From Epichloe hybrida (taxonomy: Eukaryota > Ascomycota > Sordariomycetes > Hypocreales > Clavicipitaceae), in assembly GCA_019022495.1 (NCBI GenBank), contig JAFEKR010000029.1, positions 186,001 through 250,000 on the forward strand: DNA of 64,000 bases, in the 5' to 3' direction. Shown here one piece after another: positions 47,128 through 58,597 of the stretch; within the stretch, counting starts at the first letter, position 1, and each line of letters starts with the position of its first letter. The notes beneath the pieces were generated by a model. That model saw nothing but the letters and a program-made list of their open reading frames with translations. It was not told the DNA's origin and made no database searches. A program made the translations under genes and the position numbers.

Positions 47128-48931
47128 ATGGTCTCCTTTTCGTGCGAGGTCAGTCGATGCCCCATTCTGTTTTCTTGTTGCCATTCCTGTCCACACCCAA
47201 GTTGGGATTTGGGCTCATTCCACCCCCCCCCCTCCCCCTATCCCCACCCAGTAGTCCATGACACCAACACGCCATCGCACCTTGACATCACTGCCGCCGC
47301 ATTGTCAAAGACATTCACCCACCTGCACTGAACTTGCCAGTATTCTCCTTCGTCTACCACTAGTTTTCCCTGTCGAGAGGTTCCCTTTTCATGTTCGGCT
47401 GATCCCCTGGCCCACTTGATTGTCTCTGATCACACCCTCCCCCTTTCTGTTTCCTGCTCAAATACCAAGCATACACCCCAAACATTCGTTCCATTCACTC
47501 GTATTCTCGCCTTAAGTGTGCTTTTTCTAAATGACAGCTAACTCAACTTGCGTCCGAATCAACAGGCGTGTGGTGACGTCTTGACCAAAAAGAAACTCGA
47601 TCCTCACCGCAATCGCTGTCAAGGAGCTACATTTACGTGCATCGACTGCATGGTTCACTTTCAAGGAGTCCAATATCGGTCCCATACTGTATGTGCCGCT
47701 CCCACCTGCATCTCGCGCCGCGCATCATGCCCCTAGAACTTCAAGAGGTGGCAAAGTCTAATATGGGAAGCAATAGTCTTGCATAAGCGAAGATCAGAAG
47801 TATCAAGGTGCATTGTATAAAGAAAAGACGAAGAAGCAAAAGAATAACAGCAACAATAACTTTGACAAACCTACCGAAGGCCAACAAAACGGACGATCCA
47901 AGAACATGTCGCAGCAGGCCTACGTTGAAGACATCGGGGACGATCGGGCGTACGAACCTTGGAACGATTCGTTGGGGCAAACCGATGATGAACGATCTCC
48001 TGCCGAAGCCCCTCCCGAAGCACCTACGCCACCGGCTGCTGCTACAGAAGATCATGTCAACGTCTTCGACTTCCTAGTCGCCACCGGCCAGACCCCGAAT
48101 GCATCTAATATGAATCTCGCGGGGGAGCAGCACGGCGCAGATGTTGGCGAAAGCACGTCATTGGTTCGTTATGAGTACGAAGCTGATAAGTACCTCATGG
48201 AAGATGATGAACCTTTGATTCAATATGGTGCTGGTCCCGTCCCTGCGAATGGCGCCTTTGTAACACCCGCCCCAAAGACCGAACGACGACGGAGCAAGGA
48301 CAGAGAGCTTAAGAGAGACAAGAAGCGCAAGCGCCTCCACGTCGATGTTCCTGGCGATCAAGTCATGACTGATGCCCCTCCTGTTCTCCACTCAGGACTC
48401 ACCGGAGGCTTAAAGGGATTAATGCGACCCGTCTACCCACCCTCCCCCGACTACTCCGGAGGCGACGCGAACGAAAATTCTCCTGCGAGCCCGTTGAAAA
48501 AGACTAAGCACTCCAAGCACTCCAAAGGCGGCCAAATCAGCAATAGCCTGTTTGACATGATCACCGGGGGCGTCAAGAAGTCCTCAAGGAAGAAGTCGAA
48601 GAAGCACTCTCATCGCCATGGTGACAAGAAGGACCCGAAGCTCATCGAGTTCAGACCACAATCCAAGGATGGCAAGGCCGGTGGCGCCGACGGCCAGATG
48701 GTTGTATTCAAGCCGCGCGCAGACGCCTTCCTTTCTTTTGTGAACAAAGGACCCGAGAGCGAGAAGGGCTGTAGCATGAACAAGACTCTGAAGCGATTCC
48801 ACCGGGAGCGCCAGGCTTCCGGCTCCAGCATGCCCAAGGCGAAAGAGGAGAAGGAGCTCTGGCGAACCCTGCGCATGCGACGAAATGAGCGTGGTGAGAT
48901 TGTTCTTTTCACCATTGAAGACGAGGATTAG
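47128..48931 (+). CDS. LYAR-type C2HC zinc finger nucleolar protein
   Basis: Homologue of cell-growth-regulating nucleolar protein LYAR, a ribosome-biogenesis and transcription factor. Exons are 47128-47148 (21 nt, MVSFSCE), 47566-47688 and 47777-48931, giving 432 aa. The N-terminus carries the paired LYAR fingers: CEACGDVLTKKKLDPHRNRC, then CIDC, YRSHTSCISEDQKYQ and the trailing Lys-rich YKEKTKKQK. The middle is acidic and Pro-rich. The C-terminal half is basic with nuclear/nucleolar signals (KRDKKRKR, KKSSRKKSKKHSHRH) and ends in an acidic IEDED. Intron 1 is 417 bp, unusually long, with GTCAGT donor and GCTAAC branch. It follows a mini first exon that ends immediately after the first zinc-ligand Cys and one Glu. 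Confidence 0.9.
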
Positions 48932-49807
48932 ACTTTGGCTACCATGCATGCGCATGACATGTCAGGTATGGGCAGAGCCGAGACGACGGCATTATTACAG
49001 CGGAGTTTTTTGGAGTTTATAATGGGGCACACCTGGACATTTCACGATACCTGCATTGAGTTAGTCATAGACTGCATTGCGATTTTTCCCCCCAAGGGTT
49101 TTATGTTATTTCATACGCCAGTGGGCGGGACTGGATATATACACAAGTCTTGTCAGCTTGGTTTCATCCCCTTGAATATTTTTTCTCTTGTTCCATTCCG
49201 GATAAGGACATGAGCCACACCATAGGGTGAGGGCCTAAAAACAACATTGAACAGCTCATATGCATATACGACATTCTAAAAGAAAAATCCAGGGAGGGTG
49301 GGGGGGGATACAAAACAATTGTTTCAGCGAAAACAAAAGCACAGGATGTCGCTCAAACGGTCCCGGAAGCCAATTTTTTTCTGGGCAGTTGCGCGGAGGA
49401 GGAAGGGCTCAAGTTGGCCCTGGATGTAATAATTTGAGCAGTGAATGATACCATGGGAGGATATATGTCCATGCATCGCTTGAGAGAGCACTTGAAGTGA
49501 CGTATTTTCTATCAATCATGTTTCCTGTTCCGAGAATGGGGTAAGATGAGGGGAAGCCAAGTCATTATTGATGTTAATTCCTTTCAATATCACATTGTTC
49601 ATGACGCTTGTATTTTCTCTTTCCTAGTCCAAAACTCAAGGTCGATCCGCCGGTCTTTTGGTCAGGTTACAGCACGATGAAAGGGCGGTCGGTGTACGGT
49701 GTGATTTTTTTCTGCGCTTCCGGCCAGTTGCTGGACAAGCGGGACATGTATGAGAGCACAGTATTATCCGTGTTGTTTTGACGAGGTGGAGAAATAGATG
49801 TAGTCAT
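48932..49807. other. convergent intergenic spacer
   Basis: Between the stops of the LYAR-type gene (+) and PEX10 (-). It is moderately A/T-rich, and no feature is recognised beyond presumed 3' UTRs. Confidence 0.6.
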
Positions 49808-50923
49808 TTACATGATGACCCTCAAGGGCAAAATGTGCTGCACCATGGCCTCTCTCCTGCACAGGGGACACTCGGGCTTCTCCCTCACCCAATCGCCTAT
49901 ACACTCCCAGCAGAAGACGTGACCGCACTGGGTGGCGGACGGGTCCTTGAGCTCTTCGAGACACAGCGTACATTTGCGCTGTTGGCGGCCCCTGATGTAG
50001 CGCATGAGCTTGGCATCGCCGAGGTCAAACCTGGGCTGTGCGCTGACGGGGGTATGCGTCGCCGAGGCCAAGTCGACCCTGCTCTGCTGTGGCCCCCGCC
50101 GCGTCAACGGTTCCGTGAGGAGGAGATGGTTGTTGTTGTTGGTGGTGGTGGAGTACGAGTTTGCGCGGTCGAGAGAGACGTCGACGACGGCGGATGACGA
50201 CGACAGTGTCGAGCGGATGTGCAGGTAGCCTTGGACGGCGAGCTGGATGACGAGCAGGACGCCGAGGACTTCGTAGCCTCCTCTGTCGGGGGAGTCGGGC
50301 ACCGCGCGGGTGAGGACGTGGCGCAGCGAGAGAAGCCTCTTGGCGAGCTCGTAGTAGGTGCCGTTGAAGTAGAAGAGCGCCAGGGTAACGGCCTGGATGG
50401 GCGCGGCCGACGTCAGCGACGGGAGGTGGTTGGAGACGTATTCCCAGGCGCGGGCCTGGCGGGATTCTTCCTGCCCGCCTCCTCCTCGCTTCCGGAGCGC
50501 GTCCAGCCGTCGGTGGATGATGGCGCGCAGGCGGTTGCGCAGGCGTGGCAGCGTCCTGCCCATCAGGTAGGGGAGGAGAATGGTGCCGCCGATGTAGGCC
50601 GCCCTCTTGGACACGGCGGGCAGGCGGCCGCGCGGGGATTCCACCTGAACGAGGTCGCAGTATTCTTCGCCGAGCGTCCGGTTCCCGGGGAGGGTGGTGA
50701 GGCAGAAGTAGAGGAGGGTGGCGAGGGAGCGCAGCTCGGGCGCGAGGGCGTGGGTCGAGCGCGCGCCGAACAAGCGGCGGTATAGGTCGGTCATGGCATT
50801 GGTGAGGTGGCCGGTGAAGTAGGCGTCCTTTTGGTGGGCGCGCACAATGTCTGGCGCGGCGGCGAACGGGTATGGTGAGGCTGTTGTTGATGTTGATGGT
50901 GGTTGTGGGAGTTGTGAGGACAT
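49808..50923 (-). CDS. PEX10: peroxisome biogenesis factor 10 (RING peroxin)
   Basis: Part of the Pex2-Pex10-Pex12 RING ubiquitin-ligase channel that ubiquitinates and retrotranslocates the receptor Pex5. It is a single exon of 371 aa. The N-terminus has ATPYPFA-like family sequence (SPYPFAAAPDIVRAHQKDAY) and the motif RTLGEEYCDL. Hydrophobic helices follow (GGTILLPYLMG, AVTLALFYFNGTYYELAKRL, YEVLGVLLVIQLAVQGYLHI). The C3HC4 RING runs about 318-355 (CTLCLEEL, CGHVFCWECI, CPLC). The protein ends in MVQHILPLRVIM. The region between the last helix and the RING is low-complexity (Ser, Asn and Thr runs). The intronless structure and full set of RING ligands suggest a functional gene. Confidence 0.95.
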   Translation of the reverse strand: MSSQLPQPPSTSTTASPYPFAAAPDIVRAHQKDAYFTGHLTNAMTDLYRRLFGARSTHALAPELRSLATLLYFCLTTLPGNRTLGEEYCDLVQVESPRGRLPAVSKRAAYIGGTILLPYLMGRTLPRLRNRLRAIIHRRLDALRKRGGGGQEESRQARAWEYVSNHLPSLTSAAPIQAVTLALFYFNGTYYELAKRLLSLRHVLTRAVPDSPDRGGYEVLGVLLVIQLAVQGYLHIRSTLSSSSAVVDVSLDRANSYSTTTNNNNHLLLTEPLTRRGPQQSRVDLASATHTPVSAQPRFDLGDAKLMRYIRGRQQRKCTLCLEELKDPSATQCGHVFCWECIGDWVREKPECPLCRREAMVQHILPLRVIM

Positions 50924-51787
50924 GGTGAGGTTCGGTAAGAAAGGGGGGGGAGGCGGCCCGGTTGATGTATTGCGATTGCGCGGACGATCGGAAGGCAGCT
51001 CAGGGGTGCTGTCGCCGGAAGAGCTGTGTAGGCTGTTGTGATCTTATTTTCTTCTTCTTCGGATTGGGAGGTGATGTTGGTAGGAGGAGGAAGCTGCAGC
51101 TCCGGTTGGCAGCTGGCGAAAGCCGCGGGCGGAACCCCGGATTTTTTTTTTCCCTCGGTTGGCGCTCTGCGAGGGGGGTGGGGGGGGCTGTGCCGAAAGC
51201 GGCAGGCGGTTGTGTTACGGCATTATGTACATTCCCTTTACAAAAGGTACATCCTTGGCTTCTTATGGGAGAATGTATCAACAAGGTAAAAATTTCAACT
51301 GCGTGATGAAAAAAATGGCTACTGCATGTTTGCTTGCTCATACAATAAAGAATGCATGTAGATACAGGGTCATTAACTCGCTGAAAAGCTACGGCATCTT
51401 TAGTTGTGTTCGCACACGTACAATGGATGCTACATTGTAGTTTTTGAAGATGGCAGTTCGCGGTGGGTCTGGCCAACAGCCCACCACCAAGTTGACTGAC
51501 GGAGCTTAATTAATTACGTTGTAGCTAGTACGGACGTAGGTGATCCGTACCAAGCACACAACCTCCAACGTGGCTCCTGCCCAGATGGCCCCCTTTGAAG
51601 AAAAAAAAACCCCCCATTGCACGACACGCTCCTTTGACTGCTTCTTACCCCCCTCATCGACAACTACGCAGCAACTGGCTCCCTGCGCCTGGCGCCTTGT
51701 CCGACGAATTGATCTCGCTCGCGCCGTGCCGTCGCTCCTTTCCTCCCTCCACCTGTGCGGCCCGTCCGATGACGACGCGAAGCAGCC
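50924..51787. other. divergent promoter region PEX10 / EXS protein
   Basis: 864 bp between two divergent start codons. It has G-runs near 50942-50950 and 51175-51188 and an A/T-richer middle. No TACTCCGTA copy and no gene are seen. Confidence 0.55.
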
Positions 51788-53142
51788 ATGGACGGTGATC
51801 CAGCTGTCGAATCGGGGCTCGATGGCTTCAGCTTGATCTTCCCTCTGCCCTATCGCGTGGGCTTCATTGTCACACTGGGTTCGTACGAGCTTCAATCATC
51901 CATCATCTGGGCAGCGTTTCCGCCCTCGCTCGCCCCTGGAAAAAAAAAAAAAAAAAAAAAAAAACCACGACGAACTGACAATTGCCCTCTACAGCGGTTT
52001 GGGGCTGGGGCCTCAATCTTCACTACCTTCATCTCCTCAAGGTTGACGTTCCTTCGTTGATACGATACCCTGGCCGTTCATCACCGCACCATATACCGCA
52101 TCACTTCTCGACATATCGCCTTGCGACCGTTCTCTCGGCTCTGTTTGGCGTCTTCATGGTTCTCTTCTGGCTTCTCACATGGGGCGTAGCGTCGCGCGTG
52201 ATCGACTATGACTGGATACCCATGACATATCTCGTCTCCATCATGGCAGTCTTCTTCGTGCCCCTCCGCAACTTGCCTAGCGGTGGCCGTCGGCGCTTTC
52301 TCACGACTCTGAAGCGCGTCAGCATCGGGGGCATCGCAGAAGCGCAGGATGGCAAGTTTGGTGATATACTTCTTGCTGATGTATTGACATCGTATGCCAA
52401 AGTCTGCGGCGACATCTTCGTGACACTGTGCATGTTCTTCACGTCTGGTGGATCGTCGACCAAAAGACCAGATAGGAATTGCGGCGGTACCGTGATTGTG
52501 CCCTTGCTGATGGCAGTGCCCAGCATGATCCGATTCAGACAGTGCATCATTGAGTATCTTCGAGTTCGACGAGCGCCGTACAAGGAATCGGTAGGGTGGG
52601 GAGGACAGAATCTTGCCAACGCACTCAAATATTCGACCGCGTTCCCCGTTTTGATTACCAGTACTCTGCAGAGGAATACGGACAATGCGGCAGCCAAAGC
52701 GTCGCTCAACAAAGCTTGGTTGCTGGCCGCTCTCGTCAACTCTCTCTACTCGTTCTACTGGGATATAGCCAAGGATTGGGACATGACGTTATTTGCGTCG
52801 AGAAGGGAGCGCACGTCTCCCCATCACCCGTGGGGTCTTCGCGATAGACTCATATTTCGCCCTGTGACCATCTACTACGCAGTCATGGTGCTGGATCTTT
52901 TTCTGAGATGCACATGGTCCATGAAGCTGAGCCCTCACCTGGACAAGTTTAGCGATTTCGAGAGCGGCATTTTCCTCATTGAGTTTTTGGAGGTCTTCCG
53001 CCGATGGGTGTGGATATTTTTCCGCATCGAAACAGAGTGGATTAGGAATTCGTCTACTGGGCTGGGCATTGATGACTTTCTACTGGGGGACTATCCGGGG
53101 GGGATAGATGGTGACGACGAGGACGACGACGGCGACGACTAG
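51788..53142 (+). CDS. EXS-domain membrane protein (Erd1-like)
   Basis: Yeast Erd1 is a Golgi protein needed for retention of lumenal ER proteins and recycling of phosphate/glycosyltransferases. Exons are 51788-51878 and 51995-53142, giving 412 aa; the 116-bp intron holds an A25 run (51940-51964) close to its 3' end. The sequence has the family features: LFFPLPYR-like IFPLPYRVGF, AVWGWGLNLHYLHLLKVDVP, several membrane helices, and the EXS core with PSMIRFRQCIIEYLR, NALKYSTAFPV, LVNSLYSFYWDIAKDWDMTL and FRRWVWIFFRIETEWIRN. No SPX domain is present, which distinguishes it from Syg1/XPR1. The tail is a run of Asp residues. Confidence 0.9.
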
Positions 53143-54841
53143 GCCATGCCATGCCATGCCACGAGAGCAGCGCAACTTGGCAAGGATGTTCGGTTCGCGG
53201 CAGGTGCTGCAGAAGAGAAGCTGGCGGCGGACCTGTAATGGTCGTTATTGACATTAATGTCAATTTTGACTGCCATGATCAACGCGCGCTTTGGCTCTTT
53301 GGCGCGTGGCAGCATGACTAGTTGGCCGTCAAGTTAGGGCATTTGTATGTAATATACCTGACACCTTAACACCCCCCTTGAGAGAACGTCCGTCTTACAG
53401 GCTGTGTCGCCATGATGACGAGAATATTGCTGTCTGACTGACTGACTGTCTGTCTGACGGTGGTGCGGGTGGCGGGTGGCATTTTCAGCTGTATGTAAGG
53501 CGCCGTCTTCCCTCGCATTTTGCCTCTTGACCTGTTTCGTTGGCGCACCAGTGGCACCACGGAGTACGGAGTACTCGGACAGGAATGACTCCATGTGTAT
53601 GTATGTACGGATTTTGTGTGCAACTATTAACCGGAGCCGAGCCAGGTTCGTCCCATGAGCACTGACTGCTGTTATCTGTGCGATGCGGCAGAGCGTAGCG
53701 TGATTGGTATCTCTTGGCTCTCACGCTCTCCCCCCCCACCACCCCATATCTACCACGTCGGCTCGGTCATCGTTCTGGAAGAACTGGTAGGAGGGATGGG
53801 CGGATGAACGTGGATGAAGATGAACGTGGGTGGACGTGGATGGACGTCTCACATGCGCCGCGTGCTTGCTGCCAACTGGCTGCCAACTGCGGGGTGGGGT
53901 AGGCGGGTAAGCGGTCAGCAATGGGGCGAGAAAAGGTCTCATGTCAGACGGATCTGGGAAGGTAGCAACAGAACTACATATGTACATAGAACAGCCATGG
54001 CCCGTGGGTAATAATAATGTGGGCGTGTGGGCGTGCGGGCGTGCGGGCGCAAGCTGGAACGTTTCTGGGGGAAGGAGCCAAGGAGGGGGGTTCGTTCAGC
54101 CGGTGCACACCCGACACGGACGACACGGACGACATGGATGACATGGATGGGCTCCATGGATGGGCTCCATGGATGGGCTTCATGGATGGGCTTCATGGAT
54201 GGGGTCCAAACTCCGTGCTCCGTACGGATGGGTTACTCCAACATGCAGGGAGTTGCGGAGGATCGATCCTCCACCGTAGTCCGCAGGGCCAAACTCTCTC
54301 ATGCAAGCTCGATGCGATGGCGTGGACACGGGTTTGCCCGGACCATGGTGGTCGACCATCAGGTCGGCCATCAAAGCAACCTGATATTATGGTCGGTACT
54401 CTCAGCACACTTCCGAGGAACTAATGGAATCGTAAGAAAGCGAGCGTCGCGGCCATATTTACTCGCGCATGCGCCGCCTGCTTTTCTCAATTACGAAGTT
54501 GGCCCTTGTCCTCGATTCCGCGCCCCCTCTCCCCCTCCCCCTCCCCCTCCTTCAAGTCTGTTGTTGTTTGCCATCTTTCCGACTCCCCTGGTGAGTTCGG
54601 GTCTGCAACAAAGAGACTGATTGACTGATTGACTGACCACGGAACGAAAGTTGACCTCTCGACGTTGCCATTGTTGTGTATCCTTTTGCGGGTTCACTGA
54701 CTCACACTTGGCCTCAAACACCAAACAGGGCTATTGTTCCTCCCGAGCGCGCGCGTGTATCATCGAGCGGCTATTGCATTCTTCTTGCGCTCCCATTGTC
54801 GACGGTATCGAAACCCGTCACGTCACCATTGATGGGCTGAA
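53143..54841. other. intergenic spacer with tandem repeats
   Basis: Between the EXS gene and the low-complexity gene, both on +. It contains GACTGACT/TGTCTGTC runs near 53440, a TACGGAGTA at 53565, GGATGAACGTGG-type repeats at 53800-53850 and a 13-bp array at 54152-54204. Open frames of up to about 200 codons across 54.0-54.6 kb simply read through the repeats and are not called. Confidence 0.55.
54152..54204. repeat. 13-bp tandem array CTCCATGGATGGG
   Basis: Four units, two CTCCATGGATGGG and two CTTCATGGATGGG, preceded by degenerate GACACGGAC/GACATGGAT units from about 54109. The left and right pairs differ by one transition. Confidence 0.85.
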
Positions 54842-56463
54842 ATGGAAGCAAAAGGTATTGAGTCCGGTCCTCCACCGGATTTCTCTGCTGCAGACTTGGA
54901 TGGATTCACTACATCAACCTCACCATCAGATCCGCCACCAGAAGTGCCTCCACGCAGCGCATTCCGACCTGGTCACAAATACAGTGCCTCGTCTCCCGGT
55001 TTAATGCAAGCTTACGCAAACCGTCCTCTACCCTCGCTGCCACCATCGCCATCGCCTTCTTCTTCTTCTTCTTCTTCTTCTTCTTCTTCTTCTTCTTCTT
55101 CTTCCTCTCCTTCTTTGTCTTCAATACCATCAGCAGCTATGAGATCTCAACCCCGGAGGCGAAGAAGGGTTACCCTCTCGGAAGGCTCGCCGGCATTCAC
55201 TGAGCGGTTCACCGAGCGGTTCGCTGACCGGGGAGGACGGTCGCAGCGCGTTCAGATGCCGCAGAACAGCACTACCATCACCACCACCACCACCACCACA
55301 TTCATGCCAATACGGCCGCTTCCCTGATAGCCAGCCCAACTCCAAGGAGCATCTGCAACTACAACCCACTGGCACGATCATCACGGACATCATCGCAAAA
55401 GGTTCATCAGCTTACCGGTCTGCAGGTGGATGTCATGGACAACCAGCTGATGTCCCCGGCAAGTGTGAGCTCGGATACGTCCTCCACCAGATCCGACACA
55501 AGGATGGACGACTATGGAGTTCCGGACTATCACCTCGTACCTGTGTTAGAGGCCGATGACGACGAATCCTCTAGCAGAGGAAGCTCATGGGGCCCAATGT
55601 CACCAGAGACGGATGCGATGCCAGCACCATTGAACATTATTCATAGACCGATTGCGGATGGCAACGACAAGAGGATGGATGGTCTGGGCGAATCCTTCCC
55701 ACAGATGACTCTGGATGACGACGTGGTGCGCCCTTGTTGGGGAGGGCCGGCACATGGTCAGTTCAGCGATATTGCAGCCGCAGGAGAGTATCACCGCTTC
55801 ACGGCCAATCTCGCCACTCGCCACTCTCGCCAACTCAGTGCCGTCGACGATGCCGCCCCGTCAACTACGTCGTCCAGGAAGAAGCGGTCGTCCTTGAGCT
55901 TGGCCCTCTCCGCGGCCACGCGATTTTCTCGACGTCGTGAGCGACCCGACTCCATCGACACGTCATCATCGTCCACCTGGTCCACCTGGTCCGCAGGCAC
56001 ACATCAAGACTCGCCCAAGCCACCACGACAGTCCCCCGCGGACTTTGTGGCAGGTCCAGCATATTCATCCTCACCGGCACCTGCCACGCCCAGACTTGCA
56101 ATCCACGTGGCCCCGCCTCGGCCTTCCCCCGCACCACCTTTGAGGATTGCATGGGACAGCGACTCGGAAAGTGATGAGATGCCTGCCATGTCCAGCTTGA
56201 AAGATTGGTTCGCACAAAGAGCCAGCGAAGAGAACAAGGGTCACAGGCAGATGTCGAGTGCGTCCGGCATGAGCCACGATCAAAAAGCCACAGGGCCGAG
56301 GCCAGGCGACCGGCGAGAGCTACTTACTCGTCTGCAGCAAAGAGAGCAACAAATCAAACGGGAAAAGGCAGCAAAGCGGCGAGAACAGCGAAAGGAGGAC
56401 TTCAAGAAGAGTTTTGCCAAGATTCCAGAAGAGTTTGTCTTTTCTCCCCCGAGATTTTTATAA
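54842..56463 (+). CDS. low-complexity hypothetical protein, frame break near 55.25-55.4 kb
   Basis: I do not recognise a named family. The first frame (54842-55328) begins MEAKGIESGPPPDFSAADLD, includes VPPRSAFRPGHKYS, a Ser run from a TTC array, RRRRRVTLSEGSPAF, and ends in a Thr run. A second frame, shifted by one base and open from 55228 to 56463, continues with Ser/Pro-rich sequence and ends with SLKDWFAQRASEEN and a basic helix (REQQIKREKAAKRREQRKED). The two overlap across an ACC/CAC array. Either a small intron I could not place (55240-55334 or 55250-55401 fit the phase, with weak donors), a real frameshift, or a base-count error in the repeat joins them. There is no signal peptide or membrane segment. 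Two separate genes are less likely given the lack of a promoter gap. Confidence 0.55.
55057..55104 (+). repeat. TTC trinucleotide array (poly-Ser)
   Basis: About sixteen TTC/TCT units, read in the TCT frame as a serine run inside the low-complexity protein. Length variation here would not change the frame unless it is not a multiple of three. Confidence 0.9.
55277..55300 (+). repeat. ACC/CAC trinucleotide array at the frame break
   Basis: Seven to eight ACC/CAC units, read as Thr in one frame and His in the other. It lies inside the stretch where both frames of the low-complexity gene are open. Confidence 0.85.
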
Positions 56464-57250
56464 GTCACGACGAATACATCTCCATCGAGGAGCTACTTTC
56501 TTTTTTCTTTTTTTTTTTTCCTTCACTTTTTTCCCGGTATCATGTGTCAATCTTGCAAAGGAACGAACAATATGGCATGGACAGGCGAATCGGGATATAT
56601 TAAGCCGATGATCATTTTACTATTATTCCCCCACAGCAAGGCCAGGGACTGCTGACTCTCTTTCTCTCTGTGTGTCTTGTGGCCGCTTTTCTTATCGTAC
56701 ACAGCTGGAGCTGCCATGAAGCAGACAAAGCCTTTTTTTTTTTTTTTTTTTTTTTTTCCTCGTCTCATATGTCTAGGTGATTCAGATAGACAGTTGCAGC
56801 CAGGAATTACGGCCAAGACACAAACGCGCCGATTCCAACTTTGGCTCGTGCAAGACTTGTGTGAATGTCTGCGGTACGTACCGAGCTAGTCAACTCGTGC
56901 GGTGTGGTTAGTGCTGTCCTGTTGTCCTGCTGTCCTGCTTGCTGTCCAGGCAACAACGATGTACATAATGCGTACGGATTATGTTATGTAGCGTTTATTC
57001 TCCGCACCATAGCATGGAGAAGCCCCACCAACTTGTTGTGAAACGGGCACTCTACATACTTGCGTGGCACACAGATAGGTGACACAGTTCGTGACACGCA
57101 GTTGAGTGGTCACGGCCAATACCAACTTTCGTCTCTCAACACTACGTACGGACTACGGAGTAACTTCAACTGCGCTCTCGTCCCGTTCCGCTCACCCAGT
57201 CACGGCCTCCTCCCCCCTCTTCCCTCTTGTTGGGTTCTCCCCCCCTCACC
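56464..57250. other. intergenic spacer
   Basis: Between the low-complexity gene and the Nudix gene (both +). It holds a T25 run (56733-56757) and TACGGAGTA at 57154 within the presumed Nudix promoter, about 90 bp before its ATG. Confidence 0.55.
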
Positions 57251-58597
57251 ATGCCGACATTGGCATCACCTCTCGCCAACCCCGACGCCCGCCTCCACCA
57301 CCATCGACGACATCCCAGCGACAGCGACAGCGACAGCGACGACCAAGAACACGAACGCGAACGCGAACGCGAAATCGCAGACCTCCTGGGCCTGCCAACC
57401 CGAGATTCCTTCCAAGAGTCCCTATACTACGATGCTTCCACAATGGCAGGACTGAATCCCGTCTCGCTGGTACGTCCCCCGTTCCTCCCTCCCATCACCC
57501 TGGGTAACCAACCGCCAACCGCCAACCGCCAACCGCCCGCTTCCTCGCTCACCCATCATCTCGTTCCTCTTTTCAGGCAGCCCTCAACCGGCTCCGGGCC
57601 TACAAGCCTCCCCCGTTCCCCCTCTGGGACACTCTGCCTGCTCGGAAGCGCGCTGCCGTCCTGGTTCTCTTGTACGCGGACCGCTGGGGCGACTTGCGCG
57701 TCGTCATCACCATGCGCGCCGCGTCGCTGAGGAGCTTCTCGGGGCATGCGGCGCTGCCGGGGGGCAAGGCCGATGGTGTGGATGAGACGCCTTGTAAGTT
57801 TGATGTGCCGCCCCCCCTTCCCGAAAATAAAAGAAATCCATGGGAACCATAGATGATGAAGAAAGGGAGACCCCCCCCCGGAATTGTACCGTAATGCAGA
57901 CCAAATCGCCCGCAGGGAGGCCTTTGAAGAAATCGGCCTACCAATGGACGACGCGCGTCTCCCCAAGCCATTCCGCATAGAGCCGCTATGCTTGCTGCCG
58001 CCGTCCCTGGCGAGGAATCATCTCGTCGTCAGGCCCTGCGCGGCCTTTCTCCACGCCGACAGGCCGGGCGGCGGCGGCGGCGGCGGCGGTGACGACTCGC
58101 CGAGCCCGCTGGTGGAGGAATCGCTGATGCCGAGGCTGGACGCGAGAGAGGTGGCGGCCGTGTTCAGCGCCCCCCTGTACAACTTCCTCAGGTCGGAGGA
58201 CCTGCCGCCCCGGCCGGGCGTGGAACTGCCGCCCGGCCCGTGGTACGAGGGCGCATGGGTGTCGTGGAAGGACGCGCCGTGGCGGGTGCATAAGTTCTTC
58301 GTCCCCGTCAACAATCAGCGGGTGGTGAGGCCGCGGCGGGCCAGCGCGCGGGGGAACTTGGGCGAGGCGCCGGAGGAAGAGCAGGAGCAGCAGGAGCAGC
58401 AGGAGCAGCAGGAGGAGGAGCATGAGGGTCGGTTCAAGGTCTGGGGCTTGACGGCCCGCATGTTGGTGGACGCGGCTCGAATCGCGTACGCGGAGGAGCC
58501 CGAGATGGAGCACAACGAGGCCTATGGTGATTACGACATCATCCTGAGGGCTGGAGAGGAGGGCGCGTTCAACGAGGCGGGGGAGGCCAAGATGTGA
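57251..58597 (+). CDS. PCD1: Nudix hydrolase, coenzyme A diphosphatase type
   Basis: Related to yeast Pcd1, a peroxisomal CoA/oxidized-CoA diphosphatase. Exons are 57251-57469, 57577-57793 and 57900-58597, giving 377 aa. The catalytic Nudix box GGKADGVDETP/YQIARREAFEEIGL spans roughly residues 135-159 and is interrupted by intron 2 (57794-57899), whose splicing rebuilds the Tyr codon. The region PSLARNHLVVRPCAAFL corresponds to the CoA-type signature. The insert between core strands is unusually low-complexity: a Gly run, then a Gln/Glu repeat (58377-58420) before FKVWGLTARMLVDAA, the conserved C-terminal WGLT motif. An Asp/Ser and Glu/Arg-rich N-terminus precedes the fold. No classical SKL terminus (it ends EAKM). 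Confidence 0.9.

Noticed and set aside
50219..50785. 188-codon open frame on + opposite PEX10
   Set aside because: G/C-rich antisense frame of PEX10; the product is Gly/Val/Glu-rich without any domain.
54017..54620. Overlapping 135- and 197-codon frames
   Set aside because: They read through the 13-bp tandem array, whose unit has no stop in these frames, so openness is a repeat artefact.
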